DNA of 64,000 nt from Halobacteriales archaeon QS_4_69_34 (GTDB lineage: Archaea > Halobacteriota > Halobacteria > Halobacteriales > Halococcaceae), in assembly GCA_003021045.1 (NCBI GenBank), contig PXRN01000005.1:19028-83027 (forward strand), read 5' to 3'. Under the pieces are notes generated by a model. The model was not told where the DNA came from and searched no databases. It worked only from the letters and a program-made list of their open reading frames with translations. This document shows positions 8,990 to 18,980 of this stretch, piece after piece (position 1 is the first letter of the stretch; every line of letters starts with the position of its first letter). A program made the translations under genes and the position numbers.

Positions 8990-10035
8990 TCACTCGATCG
9001 TGACGCCCTCGACGTCGAGCACCAGATCGTCCCCGTAGGCCGCGGCGGGCGTCTGATACCCGGCGGGGGCGTCGCCGTCGAGCACCCGTTCGAGCACCGC
9101 GAGCGTCGTCTCCACGGTGAAGGCGTAGGTCTCGGGCCCGTGCAGCCGCGCCGTGACCGCGTTCCCCGCTTCGTCGCGGACCTCGCCCCACAGCAGGCTC
9201 TCGCCCGCACGGCGCTCGCGCTCGTCCGGTCCCGAGACGCCGCGCTCGACCATCGCTCGCAGGAGGGTTGCACCGGTCCCGAGCCGAGCAGCCGGCCAAG
9301 CGAGCGCAGGTTCTTTAGAACGCGGAGCTCGGTCTCGGAGACGCCGGTGTAGAACTCGACGTTCGGGATGCCCGTCGAGCGATACGCCGTCGAGACGTCG
9401 CCCCACGGGATCGACGTGGCGAGCCGTGCCCCCTCCCCGAAGTCGATCGTGCGCGTGCGCTCGCCGAGCGGGACCTCGCGCAGGTCGCCGTCCTCCCGAA
9501 CGACGCTCCCCCCGCCGAGGCTCTCCACGACCGTCGCCGCCGTCCCGGGCGAGACGCCGCCGAGATCGGTGAACCCGAGCGCAAGGTGGGTCGCCTCCGG
9601 AAGCTGCTCGACGAGGTGGTTCGCCAGACAGTCCGAGGGCACGACGTCGAATCCCACGCCGGGCAGCGCCATGACGCCGGCCTCGGCGGCGCGCTCCTCG
9701 CGCGCGGCGATCGCCTCGAAGACGTCGATCTCGCCGGTGATGTCGAGGTAGTGGGTTCCCGTCTCCAGACACGCCTCGACGAGGGGCTCGTAGGTGTGGA
9801 TGAACGGCCCGGCGCAGTTGAGCACCACACTCGCGTCGTCGAGCTTCCGCTCGACGATCCTCGAGCTATCCAACCCGAACACCCGCGTGTCGAGACCCAG
9901 CTCCGCGGCCTGTGCCTCGACCTGCTCCCGATCGCGTCCGGCGAGCGTAGGCGAGAGCCCGGCCTCGACCGCGGCGCGGGCGATCAGGTCGCCGGTGTAG
10001 CCATACGATCCGTACAGCAGGAGATCGTCGGTCAT
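8990..10035 (-). pseudogene. Saccharopine-dehydrogenase-like / trans-acting enoyl reductase, frameshifted
   Basis: The reading starts MTDDLLLYGSYGYTGDLIAR, a Rossmann NAD(P)-binding start of the saccharopine dehydrogenase/trans-acting enoyl reductase family, and continues in one frame to LRSLGRLLGSGP near 9285. The natural continuation (GTGATLLRAMVERGV through DLVLDVEGVTIE) is in the next frame and stops at 8990. The shift equals one missing base (or two extra) around 9275-9295, close to GGCTCGGGACCGG. Both halves are well-formed family sequence, so this is either a recent mutation or a sequencing error. The total of about 348 residues, read across the shift, would be normal. Such proteins are predicted membrane-associated NADP-dependent reductases. 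Confidence 0.75.
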
Positions 10036-10052
10036 ACCCGATCCACCGCCGG

Positions 10053-10073
10053 TCACGTAATCAATCCACGTGA
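10053..10073 (-). promoter_or_regulatory. Inverted repeat spanning the TATA region of the reductase gene
   Basis: TCACGT and ACGTGA arms are separated by nine bases containing the A+T-rich core (minus-strand GGATTGATT). The element lies 18-38 nt upstream of the ATG at 10035, where the TATA box is expected, so a protein bound here would block TBP access. Confidence 0.45.
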
Positions 10074-10121
10074 TGGCGAACCGCGTCCGGCCGAGTCACG
10101 GCGACGCCGCGGGCCGCCGGG

Positions 10122-11099
10122 TCAGCTCCAGAAGGCATCGGGGCCGTGGTCGTCCTGCCACGCGAACGCGAACAGCCGCTTTGCAGGTACCCTACCGAGT
10201 TTCCGCCCGTCCGCGGCTCGGCCAGTCGTCCCGTCCCACCGCGTGCCGTCGGCGCGGAAGCTTCCGCCCTCGCCGTCTCCCTCGACCGGCGCGAACGAGT
10301 ACCCGGGGTTCTCGAAGGCATAGATCCCCTCGGCGGTGGCGAAGACGACGACCGGGGCCCCGCCGACGGTCGTTTCGACGACGCCGCCTGCGGCCCGCAC
10401 CCGTGTGGCCGGGAAGCCGAGCGCCCGCCCTCCGTGTTCGATCCCGAGCACGACGTCCTTGGGGTCGAGGTCCTCGCGCGTCCACTCCCGCGAGCCCGTT
10501 CTACCGTCCCCGTGACCACCCGTACTCCGGTGGACCGCGAGCCCGAATCCCTCGCTCTCGACGTACTGCCGGTAGGGTTCGGCGTCGTAGTCGATCGTCG
10601 CGGGCGCGTCGTTCGCGCTCGCGGCCTCGCTCTCGCCGCCGGGCGGCTGGAGCACCACGCCCTCGGGATACTCCCGACGGAAGCGTCCCAGCGAGAGTAC
10701 CGATGCCGGCAGCGCATCCAGACGCTCGCCCTCGAACGCGCCGGCGATACACACGCCGCTCGATTGCTTCCACTCGGAGCCCGTCTCGCGATCGTAGAGC
10801 ACCAGGTCGTCGTCGGCGAGCTTGCCCGACACTCCGAAGGTCAGCGTCCGGCCGTCGACGCTCCGCCCGTAGACGATCGCGCTGCCACAGAGCGGACACC
10901 ACGTGATCGCCCGGGGCTCCCCGTCCACCACGTCGTTGACGACCTCGTGGTAGTCGAGGATTCGAACCGGGTAGGCTCGAGCGGGCTCGGCCTCGACGAC
11001 GATGACTTCCTCGTCCGGATCGCCGTCGAACTCGCGAGCGAACGCGGGATCGTCGATGCTCGGGATCGCGTCCCGGGGGACCACCTCTCGGACGTTCAT
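10122..11099 (-). CDS. DUF3179 domain protein
   Basis: 325 residues of the DUF3179 family. Family-specific blocks are present: YHEVVNDVVDG, ITWCPLCGSAIVYGR (near 84-98) with its CxxC, TFGVSGKL, and WKQSSGVCIAGAFEG. The C-terminal half has AVHRSTGGHGDGR and WDGTTGRAADGRKL. The function is unknown; the conserved Cys pairs suggest a redox or metal role. The reading frame is open upstream to about 12 kb, but that part antisenses the kelch gene. The ATG at 11099 precedes the first family block and has an A+T-rich element about 28 nt upstream. It is divergent from the kelch lipoprotein gene. Confidence 0.85.
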   Translation of the reverse strand: MNVREVVPRDAIPSIDDPAFAREFDGDPDEEVIVVEAEPARAYPVRILDYHEVVNDVVDGEPRAITWCPLCGSAIVYGRSVDGRTLTFGVSGKLADDDLVLYDRETGSEWKQSSGVCIAGAFEGERLDALPASVLSLGRFRREYPEGVVLQPPGGESEAASANDAPATIDYDAEPYRQYVESEGFGLAVHRSTGGHGDGRTGSREWTREDLDPKDVVLGIEHGGRALGFPATRVRAAGGVVETTVGGAPVVVFATAEGIYAFENPGYSFAPVEGDGEGGSFRADGTRWDGTTGRAADGRKLGRVPAKRLFAFAWQDDHGPDAFWS

Positions 11100-11222
11100 T
11101 CCCCCGAATTCGACCGGTGGGGCAAAAAGTACACCGTCGGTTCGGCCGGGCTCCGGCGCCGGTCCCCTCGCCCTCTCCTTACCGGACGGCGAAGCTTTAG
11201 GCGCGTGCCGCGCAGTCCGGTT

Positions 11223-12398
11223 ATGGATCGACGACGGTTTCTCGCCATCGTCGCCGGAGCCGGCGCGCTCTCGCTCGCGGGCTGCTCCGAGGACGGGACC
11301 GGCGCCGACGACACGACTGGAGGCTCCGACGCGACCGCCACCGCGACGAGCACTGCCGCGACGAGGACCGACGCTACCGACACACCGAGCGACGGTGCCG
11401 ACGCAGCTACCGGCGGCGCGACCACCGGCACCCCGGTCGACGACACAGCGACCGGAACTACACCGACGGTCCCCGCCGACCTGTCCTGGAGTGCGGGGTC
11501 GCCGCTGCCCGGCGAGCGGAGCGAGGTGGCCACCGTCGCGCTCAACGGGCGGCTGTACGTGATCGGCGGCACGACCCCCGAGGGGAGGACCGACGGGGTC
11601 GCCGTCTACGATCCCGGAGCGGCGTCGTGGACGCGGGCCGCGCCGCTCCCCGAGCGGCTCCACCACGTCGCGGCCGCCACGGTGGATGGAAGGATCTACG
11701 CGCTCGGGGGCTACGCCAACGGTTTCACGCCGACCGATTCGGTCCACGTCTACGACCCCGAACTGGACGCGTGGGCGGCCGGCCCGCCGCTCCCGACGCC
11801 CCGCGGCGCGATGACGGCCGAGGCCGTCGACGGCACCGTCTACGCGATCGGCGGCACGGCCGACGGCAGCGCGGTCACGACCGTCGCGGCGTACGCGCCC
11901 GACAGTGGGACGGACACCGCCGGTGACGGAGCGCCGGACTCGGAAAACGGGGCGGCAGAGTCGGCTGGCGAGTGGCGATCCGCCGCGCCGATGCCCACGG
12001 CGCGCGAGCACCTCGGGTCGGGCGTCGTCGATGGACGGGTGTACGTCGTCGGTGGGCGGCAAGGGTTCGTGAATCCCGTCGGCGCGACCGAGGTGTACGA
12101 CCCCGCCGCGGATTCCTGGAGCATGCTGTCATCGATGCCGACGCCCCGGGGTGGCATCGCGGGCGACGCGCTCGGCGGCCGCGTCTACGCCCTCGGCGGT
12201 GAGGAGCCCGAGCGGACCTTCGACACGGTGGCGGCCTACGACCCCGCCGCCGACGCGTGGACGACTGTCGCACCGATGCCGACCGCCCGGCACGGTCTCG
12301 GCGTCGCCGGGCTCGACGGCCGGCTCTACGCCGTCGCCGGCGGCCGCGAGCCCGGCGGCTCCGCATCGGCGGTGCTGGAGGTACTGTCGGCCGAGTAG
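11223..12398 (+). CDS. Kelch-repeat Tat lipoprotein
   Basis: 391 residues. MDRRRFLAIVAGAG then lipobox LAGC (18-21) marks a Tat lipoprotein. A Thr/Ala/Asp-rich stalk covers about 25-85. The rest is a beta-propeller of kelch repeats, each with the GG-x(n)-Y-x(6)-W pattern: YVIGGTTPEGRTDGVAVYDP, YALGGYANGFTPTDSVHVYD, YAIGGTADGS, YVVGGRQGFVNPV and YALGGEEPERTFDTVAAYDP, with W-x-APMPTAR between blades. It is probably a surface-anchored binding protein or galactose-oxidase-like propeller; no catalytic residues are identifiable. One blade carries a Gly/Asp/Ser-rich insertion (about residues 223-245). GCTTTAGG at 11190-11197 fits a TATA box. Confidence 0.85.
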   Translation: MDRRRFLAIVAGAGALSLAGCSEDGTGADDTTGGSDATATATSTAATRTDATDTPSDGADAATGGATTGTPVDDTATGTTPTVPADLSWSAGSPLPGERSEVATVALNGRLYVIGGTTPEGRTDGVAVYDPGAASWTRAAPLPERLHHVAAATVDGRIYALGGYANGFTPTDSVHVYDPELDAWAAGPPLPTPRGAMTAEAVDGTVYAIGGTADGSAVTTVAAYAPDSGTDTAGDGAPDSENGAAESAGEWRSAAPMPTAREHLGSGVVDGRVYVVGGRQGFVNPVGATEVYDPAADSWSMLSSMPTPRGGIAGDALGGRVYALGGEEPERTFDTVAAYDPAADAWTTVAPMPTARHGLGVAGLDGRLYAVAGGREPGGSASAVLEVLSAE

Positions 12399-12484
12399 CG
12401 GGGCCGGAGCGGAGGGTAGTCGGGAGGGAACGACCCCCGACGGCGACGAAAGGGTAGAATCATACGTGTGGCCAGTAGAACCGT

Positions 12485-13714
12485 GTGCAACTCGTGTCCG
12501 GTCCCGCCAGTGGAACGAAACGCGCTCTCCGAATCGCCGGCGTGCTCGCGCTGTGTATCCTCGCCGCGAGCGCCCTCCCCGCGCCGATAGCGGCGGGAGC
12601 GGCGACAGCGGTATCGACGACTCCAGTCCCGGTCACGCCGGAAGCCGCGGTCGTGTCGGCAACGCCGGCATCGGCCGCGGTAGCCGAGCCGGGACCGCCG
12701 TCGGCGCAGGTGACATCGGCGGCGTCAGCGGTACAGACAGAGGACAACGCCACGTTCGCCGTGCGACAGGGCGACGCCTGCGCCGAGATCACGCCGCTCG
12801 GCGACGGGACCCGGTCGGTCGAGGCGTTCTACGACTACCGCGGCCCACCGATATCGAGTTCGCTCGGGACGCGCGCCCTCCAGATCGACGGTGTCAGCCA
12901 GCTGTTCGTCTACGATGGGAGCGAGGGCACGAGCCTCGTGCTCTTTCACGACCGCTACGAGACCACGCCGGCCACGGAGACCGCGACCGTCGTCTTCGAG
13001 CTCTCGAACCTCTCTGCGGGAGGCGAATGGCTGCGGACCGGCGACACCCACGAGGGGAGCCAGGACTCCTTTTCGAGTTCCGGGGGCGCGGCACGCGTCG
13101 AGTGGGTCTGGACGACGAACCGCACCGACGGGGCGCTGTTCCGCGGGCTGGGCGAGGGAGCGATCCGGGTCGAGCCGGATTTCGGCGGGGCCGAGGAGAC
13201 GATCCGGGCGTGGGGCGTGCGAACCGGCGAGGACGACCGACTGATCGGGCTCGACAGGACCGAGCCGATCACGATCGAGCGCGGCCTCTGTGGACGTGCG
13301 GGTCGCGGGCAGGGATCCACGTTCACGGTGACTGCGACGGAGACGGCGATCCCGACGAATCAGACGACGGCCGCGACGGTGACTCGAACGCCGACCTCGG
13401 TTCCGACGCGGACGACGGTTCGAACCACGACGACCACGGCCGGGACTGCGACAACGACGGCGGTCCCGACGACCACGACAGCCGCGACACCGACCACGAC
13501 AGCCGCGACGCCCGCCGCGACGGCCACGGCGACCGTGGCGGCGACGGGGACAGGGAACGCGACGGCGACGCCAGCCGGCGAGGAGGGAATAGTAGCCAGC
13601 CTCGGGCTCGACAACGCCTTCGTGCTCGCCACGCTGTTGCTCATCGTCATGCTGGTCACGATGGCCGTCATCTCGCAGGTGATCGAGCGGCGCTCGGACG
13701 AATCCGAGCGGTAG
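12485..13714 (+). CDS. Secreted, membrane-anchored surface protein with Thr-rich stalk
   Basis: 409 residues from a GTG. An N-terminal hydrophobic signal (about 14-40, VLALCILAASALPAPIAAGA) is followed by a Pro/Val/Thr linker and then a beta-rich extracellular domain (about 90-275) that I do not recognise. It includes FAVRQGDACAEITPLGDGTR and VEAFYDYRGPPISSSLG. A long Thr-rich stretch (about 285-365) leads to one C-terminal transmembrane helix (about 377-399) and a short charged tail. This is the usual design of haloarchaeal cell-surface glycoproteins. It follows the kelch lipoprotein by 86 bp on the same strand. Confidence 0.75.
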   Translation: MQLVSGPASGTKRALRIAGVLALCILAASALPAPIAAGAATAVSTTPVPVTPEAAVVSATPASAAVAEPGPPSAQVTSAASAVQTEDNATFAVRQGDACAEITPLGDGTRSVEAFYDYRGPPISSSLGTRALQIDGVSQLFVYDGSEGTSLVLFHDRYETTPATETATVVFELSNLSAGGEWLRTGDTHEGSQDSFSSSGGAARVEWVWTTNRTDGALFRGLGEGAIRVEPDFGGAEETIRAWGVRTGEDDRLIGLDRTEPITIERGLCGRAGRGQGSTFTVTATETAIPTNQTTAATVTRTPTSVPTRTTVRTTTTTAGTATTTAVPTTTTAATPTTTAATPAATATATVAATGTGNATATPAGEEGIVASLGLDNAFVLATLLLIVMLVTMAVISQVIERRSDESER

Positions 13715-13866
13715 CACGCTGCCGAGCGACCGATCGACGGACCGCGGGCGGTCGCCGGACGGCTACGGGCGGCCGTGGCGCGGGGCTCTCCGCGCTGGTC
13801 GTGCGAGGGAGCGACGGACGATCGAACCGGTCCGACCGGCGAGCGTCACGCGGCGACGGGTCGGCT

Positions 13867-15051
13867 TTAGGCCCCGGCGGCGGTGGTCGAGCCGCCGGCC
13901 CCGTCGGCTTCGAGCAGCTCCTTGTACCGGTTGCGGATGGTGACGTTCGAGACCTCCGCGGCCGCGCTCACCTCGTCTTGGGTGAGCTTGCGGTTGGTGA
14001 GGATGCCGGCAGCGTAGATCGCGGCCGCGGCGAGCCCGACGGGGCTCTTGCCGCTGTGGAGGCCGGTCCGCTTGGCGGTGCGGAGCAGCTCGCGTGCGCG
14101 ATGCTCGGTCTCGCCCGAGACGTCGAGGTCGGAGGCAAAGCGCGAGACGTACTGCTCGGGGTCGGGCGGACCGATCTCGAGGCCGAGCTGGCGGACCACG
14201 TAACGGTAGGCGCGCTTGAACTCCATCTCGTCGACCCGGGAGACGGCGGCGACCTCGTCGATCGTCCGGGGGGTGCCGGTCCGACGAGCCGCCCCGTAGA
14301 GGGCGGCGGTGGCGATCGCCTCGATCGAGCGCCCGGGCAGGAGGTCCTCCGCGAGCGCGCGCCGGTAGATCACGCTCGCGGTCTCCCGGACGTCCTCGGG
14401 CAGCCCCAGCGCCGAGGCCATGCGCTCGATCTCGCCCAGTGCCTGCTTGAGGTTGCGCTCCTTGGAGTCCCGGGTACGGAAGCGCTCGTCCCACGTCCGG
14501 AGGCGCTGCATCTTCCGGCGCTGGCGCGAGGAGAGGGCGTTACCGTAGGCGTCCTTGTCCTGCCAGCCGATCTGGCTCGACAGCCCCTCGTCGTGCATCA
14601 TCTTCGTCGTCGGCGCTCCGACGCGGCGCTTCTCGTCCCGTTCGGCGGCGTCGAACGCGCGCCACTCGGGACCGCGGTCGATTTCGTCCTCGTCGACGAC
14701 GAGCCCACAGTCCGCACAGACGGTCTCGGCGTGCTCCTCGTCGCTGACGAGCCGCCCGCCACACTCCGGACAGACGAGCTCGTCCTCGTGTTCGGCCGCC
14801 TCGGCCTCGCGGGCCTCGGTGTTCCTCTTGTGCGCCCCGGTCCGCTCGGCCCCGCCGGCGTCGCTCCCGGACGCGGCGCTCCACGCGCGGGTCGTGCCGG
14901 CGGTGCGCCCGTCGGCGGCGTCGCGCTCGCCGCCGGCGTGTTCGCTGTCGATGGGTTCGCCGTCGACGCGCTCGTCGGCAGTGTGCTCGTCGGCGCTCTC
15001 GGCGCGTTCGCGTGGATCGGTCGTTCGGGTGTGCTGTGTTTCGGATTCCAA
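13867..15051 (-). CDS. tfb: Transcription initiation factor TFB
   Basis: The zinc ribbon C94-x2-C97...C112-x2-C115 (CPECGG and CADCG) is followed by the B-finger segment (GPEWRAFDAAERDEKRR) and two cyclin-like repeats typical of archaeal TFB/TFIIB. These include EDVRETASVIYRRALAEDLL, RSIEAIATAALYGAARRTG and SPVGLAAAAIYAAGILTN. The last lies beside the helix-turn-helix that contacts BRE DNA (LTQDEVSAAAEVSNVTIRNR). About 93 low-complexity acidic residues precede the ribbon, much longer than usual. No ATG lies in frame near the ribbon; a TTG at 15051 is the most reasonable start, and the frame stays open to 15303. Haloarchaea carry several TFB paralogues with different promoter preferences. Confidence 0.9.
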   Translation of the reverse strand: MESETQHTRTTDPRERAESADEHTADERVDGEPIDSEHAGGERDAADGRTAGTTRAWSAASGSDAGGAERTGAHKRNTEAREAEAAEHEDELVCPECGGRLVSDEEHAETVCADCGLVVDEDEIDRGPEWRAFDAAERDEKRRVGAPTTKMMHDEGLSSQIGWQDKDAYGNALSSRQRRKMQRLRTWDERFRTRDSKERNLKQALGEIERMASALGLPEDVRETASVIYRRALAEDLLPGRSIEAIATAALYGAARRTGTPRTIDEVAAVSRVDEMEFKRAYRYVVRQLGLEIGPPDPEQYVSRFASDLDVSGETEHRARELLRTAKRTGLHSGKSPVGLAAAAIYAAGILTNRKLTQDEVSAAAEVSNVTIRNRYKELLEADGAGGSTTAAGA

Positions 15052-15141
15052 CTGACTGAGTGGTGAGCGAAGGCTCGGGTGTTCGGCGGACGATGCTCGG
15101 TTCGACGTTCCATGATAGAGGCCGAACCGACTTGTACCTTC

Positions 15142-15159
15142 GGTTGGCGTATGCCAACC
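15142..15159. promoter_or_regulatory. Perfect inverted repeat between tfb and the HTH regulator
   Basis: GGTTGGC-GTAT-GCCAACC, seven-base arms around a four-base spacer. It lies about 90 bp upstream of the likely tfb start and 144 bp upstream of the divergent HTH gene, so it could be an operator serving either. Confidence 0.5.
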
Positions 15160-15302
15160 TGAACGACGATCGCCGCCGTCGAGAGAGCCTCCCCGTCGAC
15201 CGGTTCGACGCCTCGAATCCGATTTCAGCCCCGAAAGACGCCGGGAATGCTCCGAACCGATCCGACGACTGTGCCGGCCGGACCCGGAACGGTTATTTGG
15301 CA

Positions 15303-16040
15303 ATGGGCGAAACGGGTCGTGTGCGGGAGTTCGTCTTCACCGTCGAGTACGGGCGCGGGCACGACCCGGTGATGGACGTCTTCATCGACCACCCTGCCAT
15401 GGTCTCGAAGACGCTCGCGTGTGCGGTCACGCCCGAGAGCAACTGGCGGCTCGACCGGATCACCGGACCCGAGGAGGGCCTCTCGGCACTGGACGGGCCG
15501 TTTCTCGATCCCGACCACTGCAACGAGTGTCTCGGCTCCCACGCCTGTGGTGCCACACAGCGCTACGAGGTACTCGCGCGCGGGCCGACCGAGCGGACGG
15601 TCTATGCCCACCAGACCGAGATCGAGGGCTGTCACTCGATCCCCTATCTCGCGTCGCGCTCGCTCGGCGACGGGCTGTTCTACGCGGCCGAGCGCCGCGA
15701 GCATCGGTACGAATGGCGGATCCTCTTGCCCGACGACGGGCGCGTCGGGGGGCTCTACGACGCTATCCAGGCCGAGCTCGGCGACGGGCTGCGGGTGGAC
15801 CTCACCCACCTCGGCGCGCCCACCCACTGGAGCGACGAAGCCGTCTGTGCCACCGAGCTCCCCTACGAGCAGCGCGCCGCGCTCGAATGCGCCGTCGAGG
15901 CCGGCTACTACGAGACCCCGCGCACGACCACCCTCGAAGCGCTCGCCGAGGAACACGGCCTCGCGCGTTCGACGCTCCAGTACCGGCTCCGCCGCGCGGA
16001 GGCGTGGCTCACGGAGAACTTCGTCGCTGAGTGTCTGTGA
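15303..16040 (+). CDS. Bat-type HTH_10 transcriptional regulator
   Basis: 245 residues. The C-terminal 55 residues (LPYEQRAALECAVEAGYYET then RTTTLEALAEEHGLARSTLQ and RLRRAEAWLTENF) are the bacterio-opsin-activator HTH_10 domain. The N-terminal 170 residues form a beta-rich sensor-like domain with several Cys (CNECLGSHAC, GCHS) that might bind metal or sense redox; that is inference. Haloarchaea carry many such single-domain regulators. It is divergent from tfb across a 250-bp region with a perfect inverted repeat. An A+T-rich TTATTT at 15292-15297 lies too close to the ATG to be a standard TATA box. Confidence 0.85.
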   Translation: MGETGRVREFVFTVEYGRGHDPVMDVFIDHPAMVSKTLACAVTPESNWRLDRITGPEEGLSALDGPFLDPDHCNECLGSHACGATQRYEVLARGPTERTVYAHQTEIEGCHSIPYLASRSLGDGLFYAAERREHRYEWRILLPDDGRVGGLYDAIQAELGDGLRVDLTHLGAPTHWSDEAVCATELPYEQRAALECAVEAGYYETPRTTTLEALAEEHGLARSTLQYRLRRAEAWLTENFVAECL

Positions 16041-16253
16041 GGGCGATTGGATGGCTCGCGGATGAATCGAGACCGCAAATCGCAGGTCGAACGAGGACGT
16101 CCGCCCGCTCCGCAGGCCAGTGCTTCGCGCCTCGGGTTCGACCGATTCGCCGGGGGACGACCCCGGTCGGGAGCGTCGAGTGGAGCGAGGCGACGAGGAG
16201 GGTGTATCGAGCGAGCCACGAACCGCGAGCGCCGGTACACGCGAGAGACCGCC

Positions 16254-16402
16254 CCGCACCGCTTCGCAGCTGCCCGCCACCGCGACCGCACAGTCGACAC
16301 GCCTCCCCGACCGGTCCCCTCGCTCGGGTCACCGCACCGCAACCGCGGCCCTCGCTCAGCCATCCCTCGCACGGAAGAGCGCTCTCCACCGCAGCGCGCT
16401 CC
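16254..16402 (+). repeat. Dispersed intergenic element, copy 2
   Basis: Carries CCACCGCGACCGCA, CCTCCCC, CGCTCGGG, ACCGCACCGCAAC, GGCCCTCGCTCA, TCCCTCGCACGG and CCACCGCAGCGC in that order, matching copy 1 (minus strand) and copy 3. It ends about 120 bp before the psmA TATA box. Confidence 0.7.
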
Positions 16403-16522
16403 CCGCGCGCCGACCGCTACCACGGGCAGCGCGGGGGGGTCGAGAGGGAAAGCGACAAAACGAGTGAGACGGCAGAGACGAGAAGGGAGAACGGAACTGA
16501 TCGGCCGTAGCGACGCAGAAGG

Positions 16523-16530
16523 GCTTTAAA
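16523..16530 (+). promoter_or_regulatory. TATA box of psmA-psmB
   Basis: GCTTTAAA predicts transcription starting near 16550-16555, giving a leader of about 15-20 nt before the ATG at 16569. Confidence 0.7.
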
Positions 16531-16568
16531 CGGCCCGCCCTAACCCGAAGTGAAGGACGACCCGAACC

Positions 16569-17317
<749 letters not shown>

Positions 17318-17321
<4 letters not shown>

Positions 17322-18043
17322 ACGACTCCAGTCACACGCCGGGAGCGCTCCCACCGACGGCCGGCGGCATCGACCGGACGAACGTCTACGAGCCCGAGCT
17401 GGGCTCGCTGCCCGACGGGGGCGACAGGGACGACGCTGCCGTCAGCAAGACCGGGACGACCACGGTGGGACTGACCACCGAGGCGGGCGTCGTGATCGCC
17501 ACCGACCGGCGCGCGAGCCTCGCCGGCCGGTTCGTCTCGAACAAGAACGTCACCAAGGTCGAGCAGGTCCACCCGACGGCGGCGCTGACGCTCGTCGGCT
17601 CGGTCGGCGGCGCACAGTCGTTCGTCCGGAATCTGCGCGCCGAGACCAATCTTTATGGGGCCCGGCGCGGCGAACCCATGTCGGTCTCGGCGCTGGCCAC
17701 GCTGGCGGGCAACTTCGCGCGCGGCGGTCCGTTCTTCGCCATCAACCCGATCCTCGGTGGCGTCGACGAGGAGGGCCACCACGTCTTCACCATCGACCCC
17801 GCCGGGGGCATCATGGAAGACGAGTACAGCGTCACCGGCAGCGGGATGCAGCTCGCCTACGGCGTGCTCGAAAGGGAGTACGAGGAGGGGCTCTCGAACG
17901 AGGACGCCACCGAGGTCGCCGCCCGCGCCGTCAAGAGCGCTGTCGAGCGCGACACCGGCTCCGGTAACGGCGTCGTCTTCGCCGAGATCACCGAGGCGGG
18001 CGTCGACGTCCACCGCCACTCCGACTTCGCGGACGTGCTGTAG
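17318..18043 (+). CDS. psmB: Proteasome subunit beta
   Basis: 241-residue precursor. A propeptide of about 46 residues ends at Gly46, and autocleavage would expose Thr47 (G-TTTVGLTTEAGVV), the N-terminal nucleophile of the 20S proteolytic site. Partner residues are recognisable: the Asp of ATDRRA, Lys in SNKNVTKV, and the SGSGM-type loop (TGSGMQLAYGVLE). It forms the two inner catalytic rings with PsmA. It starts inside the psmA stop codon (17318-17321). Confidence 0.97.
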
Positions 18044-18399
18044 CCGCACGACGCGCTCGCCACGCGGCCGTTCGGGCACGCAATCCCGATCGGCGCAGGC
18101 AGATAGCACCTTCCGCTCACAGCGAGGAACCGGTTTCGATACCGGACGATGGTCCCGATCACCGAGTGCTCGCGCCCGATTCCGCCCTCTCGCGGGTGAG
18201 TCCCCGTTCGGTCTCGGGTCGTTTTCGGGCTCGCCGAACCTGCCGTGCCGAACGAGTCCGGCCGTCGTGGACGACGGCGGGTGCGTCCGAGCGGGTCGAG
18301 CACCTCCGCGCGCCGGATTGGCCGACCGAGCGTCCCCGTCAGTCGGACTCGCCGGCGGTGCGGACAAACGGGCGACGCGGGCCGAGTGGGGAGGACCGT
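18044..18399. other. Convergent psmB-nikR gap
   Basis: 356 GC-rich bases between convergent stops. I see no ORF with family character, no promoter and no clear hairpin. Confidence 0.4.
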
Positions 18400-18831
18400 T
18401 CAGCCCGACTCCGAGAGCGTCCGTGCGAAGTCGTCGACCGGGATGACCGAGTAATCGACGGTGAGCGTATCGCGGGTGGCGCGAACCTTCCCGACGAACG
18501 TCGAGATCGCTTCGAGCGAGCCATCCAGGATGAACAGCTCCATGCAGTGGTGGTCGCCGACGTGACTGTGGAAGTTCGAGGCGACGAGCGCCTCGTGCTC
18601 GTGGCGGAGCCGGATCATCCGCTCCTCGACGCTCGTGGTCTCGTAGTCGAACAGCACCGTGACGACGGCCATGAGATCCCGCCCTTCGAGGCGAGCGTCC
18701 TCGAACTCCCCGAGGAGGTCGCGGGCGGCCTCGCGCACGACCTCGCTCCGGCCCGTGTAGCCGTGGTCGGCCGCGAAGGCGTCGATCCGGGCGAGCAGCT
18801 CCTCGGGCATCGAGACGCTGACGACGGTCAT
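18400..18831 (-). CDS. nikR: NikR-like ribbon-helix-helix metalloregulator
   Basis: 143 residues. Residues 1-45 are a CopG/MetJ-type ribbon-helix-helix DNA-binding domain ([18 protein letters not shown], then [14 protein letters not shown]). Residues 55-143 are an ACT-like regulatory domain whose nickel ligands align with NikR: His77, then His88-x-His90 and Cys96 ([15 protein letters not shown]). It should repress nickel uptake genes when Ni is bound, but no transporter is adjacent, so its targets lie elsewhere. A CATAAC element around 18853-18858 fits its TATA position. Confidence 0.88.
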   Translation of the reverse strand: MTVVSVSMPEELLARIDAFAADHGYTGRSEVVREAARDLLGEFEDARLEGRDLMAVVTVLFDYETTSVEERMIRLRHEHEALVASNFHSHVGDHHCMELFILDGSLEAISTFVGKVRATRDTLTVDYSVIPVDDFARTLSESG

Positions 18832-18980
18832 GTGGTGTCCTGACGCCGCCGAGTTATGAGGCTGGTGTCCACAGGATCGCGGACAGAGGGCGTCGTGGGG
18901 TCGAGGAGCGAAGAAGGGGAAGGGCGAAGGGGGAAAAGGAAAGTCGAGACGAACGGACGGCCGGGACGGGGCGGTAGCAC

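Larger units (their letters stand above)
16041..16568. other. 528-bp gap holding element copy 2 and the psmA promoter
   Basis: No credible ORF. Most of 16254-16402 is the dispersed element. The last 45 bases hold the psmA promoter. The first 200 bases show nothing I can name. Confidence 0.6.

Noticed and set aside
12151..15066. Very long plus-strand open frame (971 codons) across the surface protein and tfb
   Set aside because: It is antisense or out of frame to clear genes. Long empty frames are expected in GC-rich haloarchaeal DNA; its composition is Arg- and Gly-rich.
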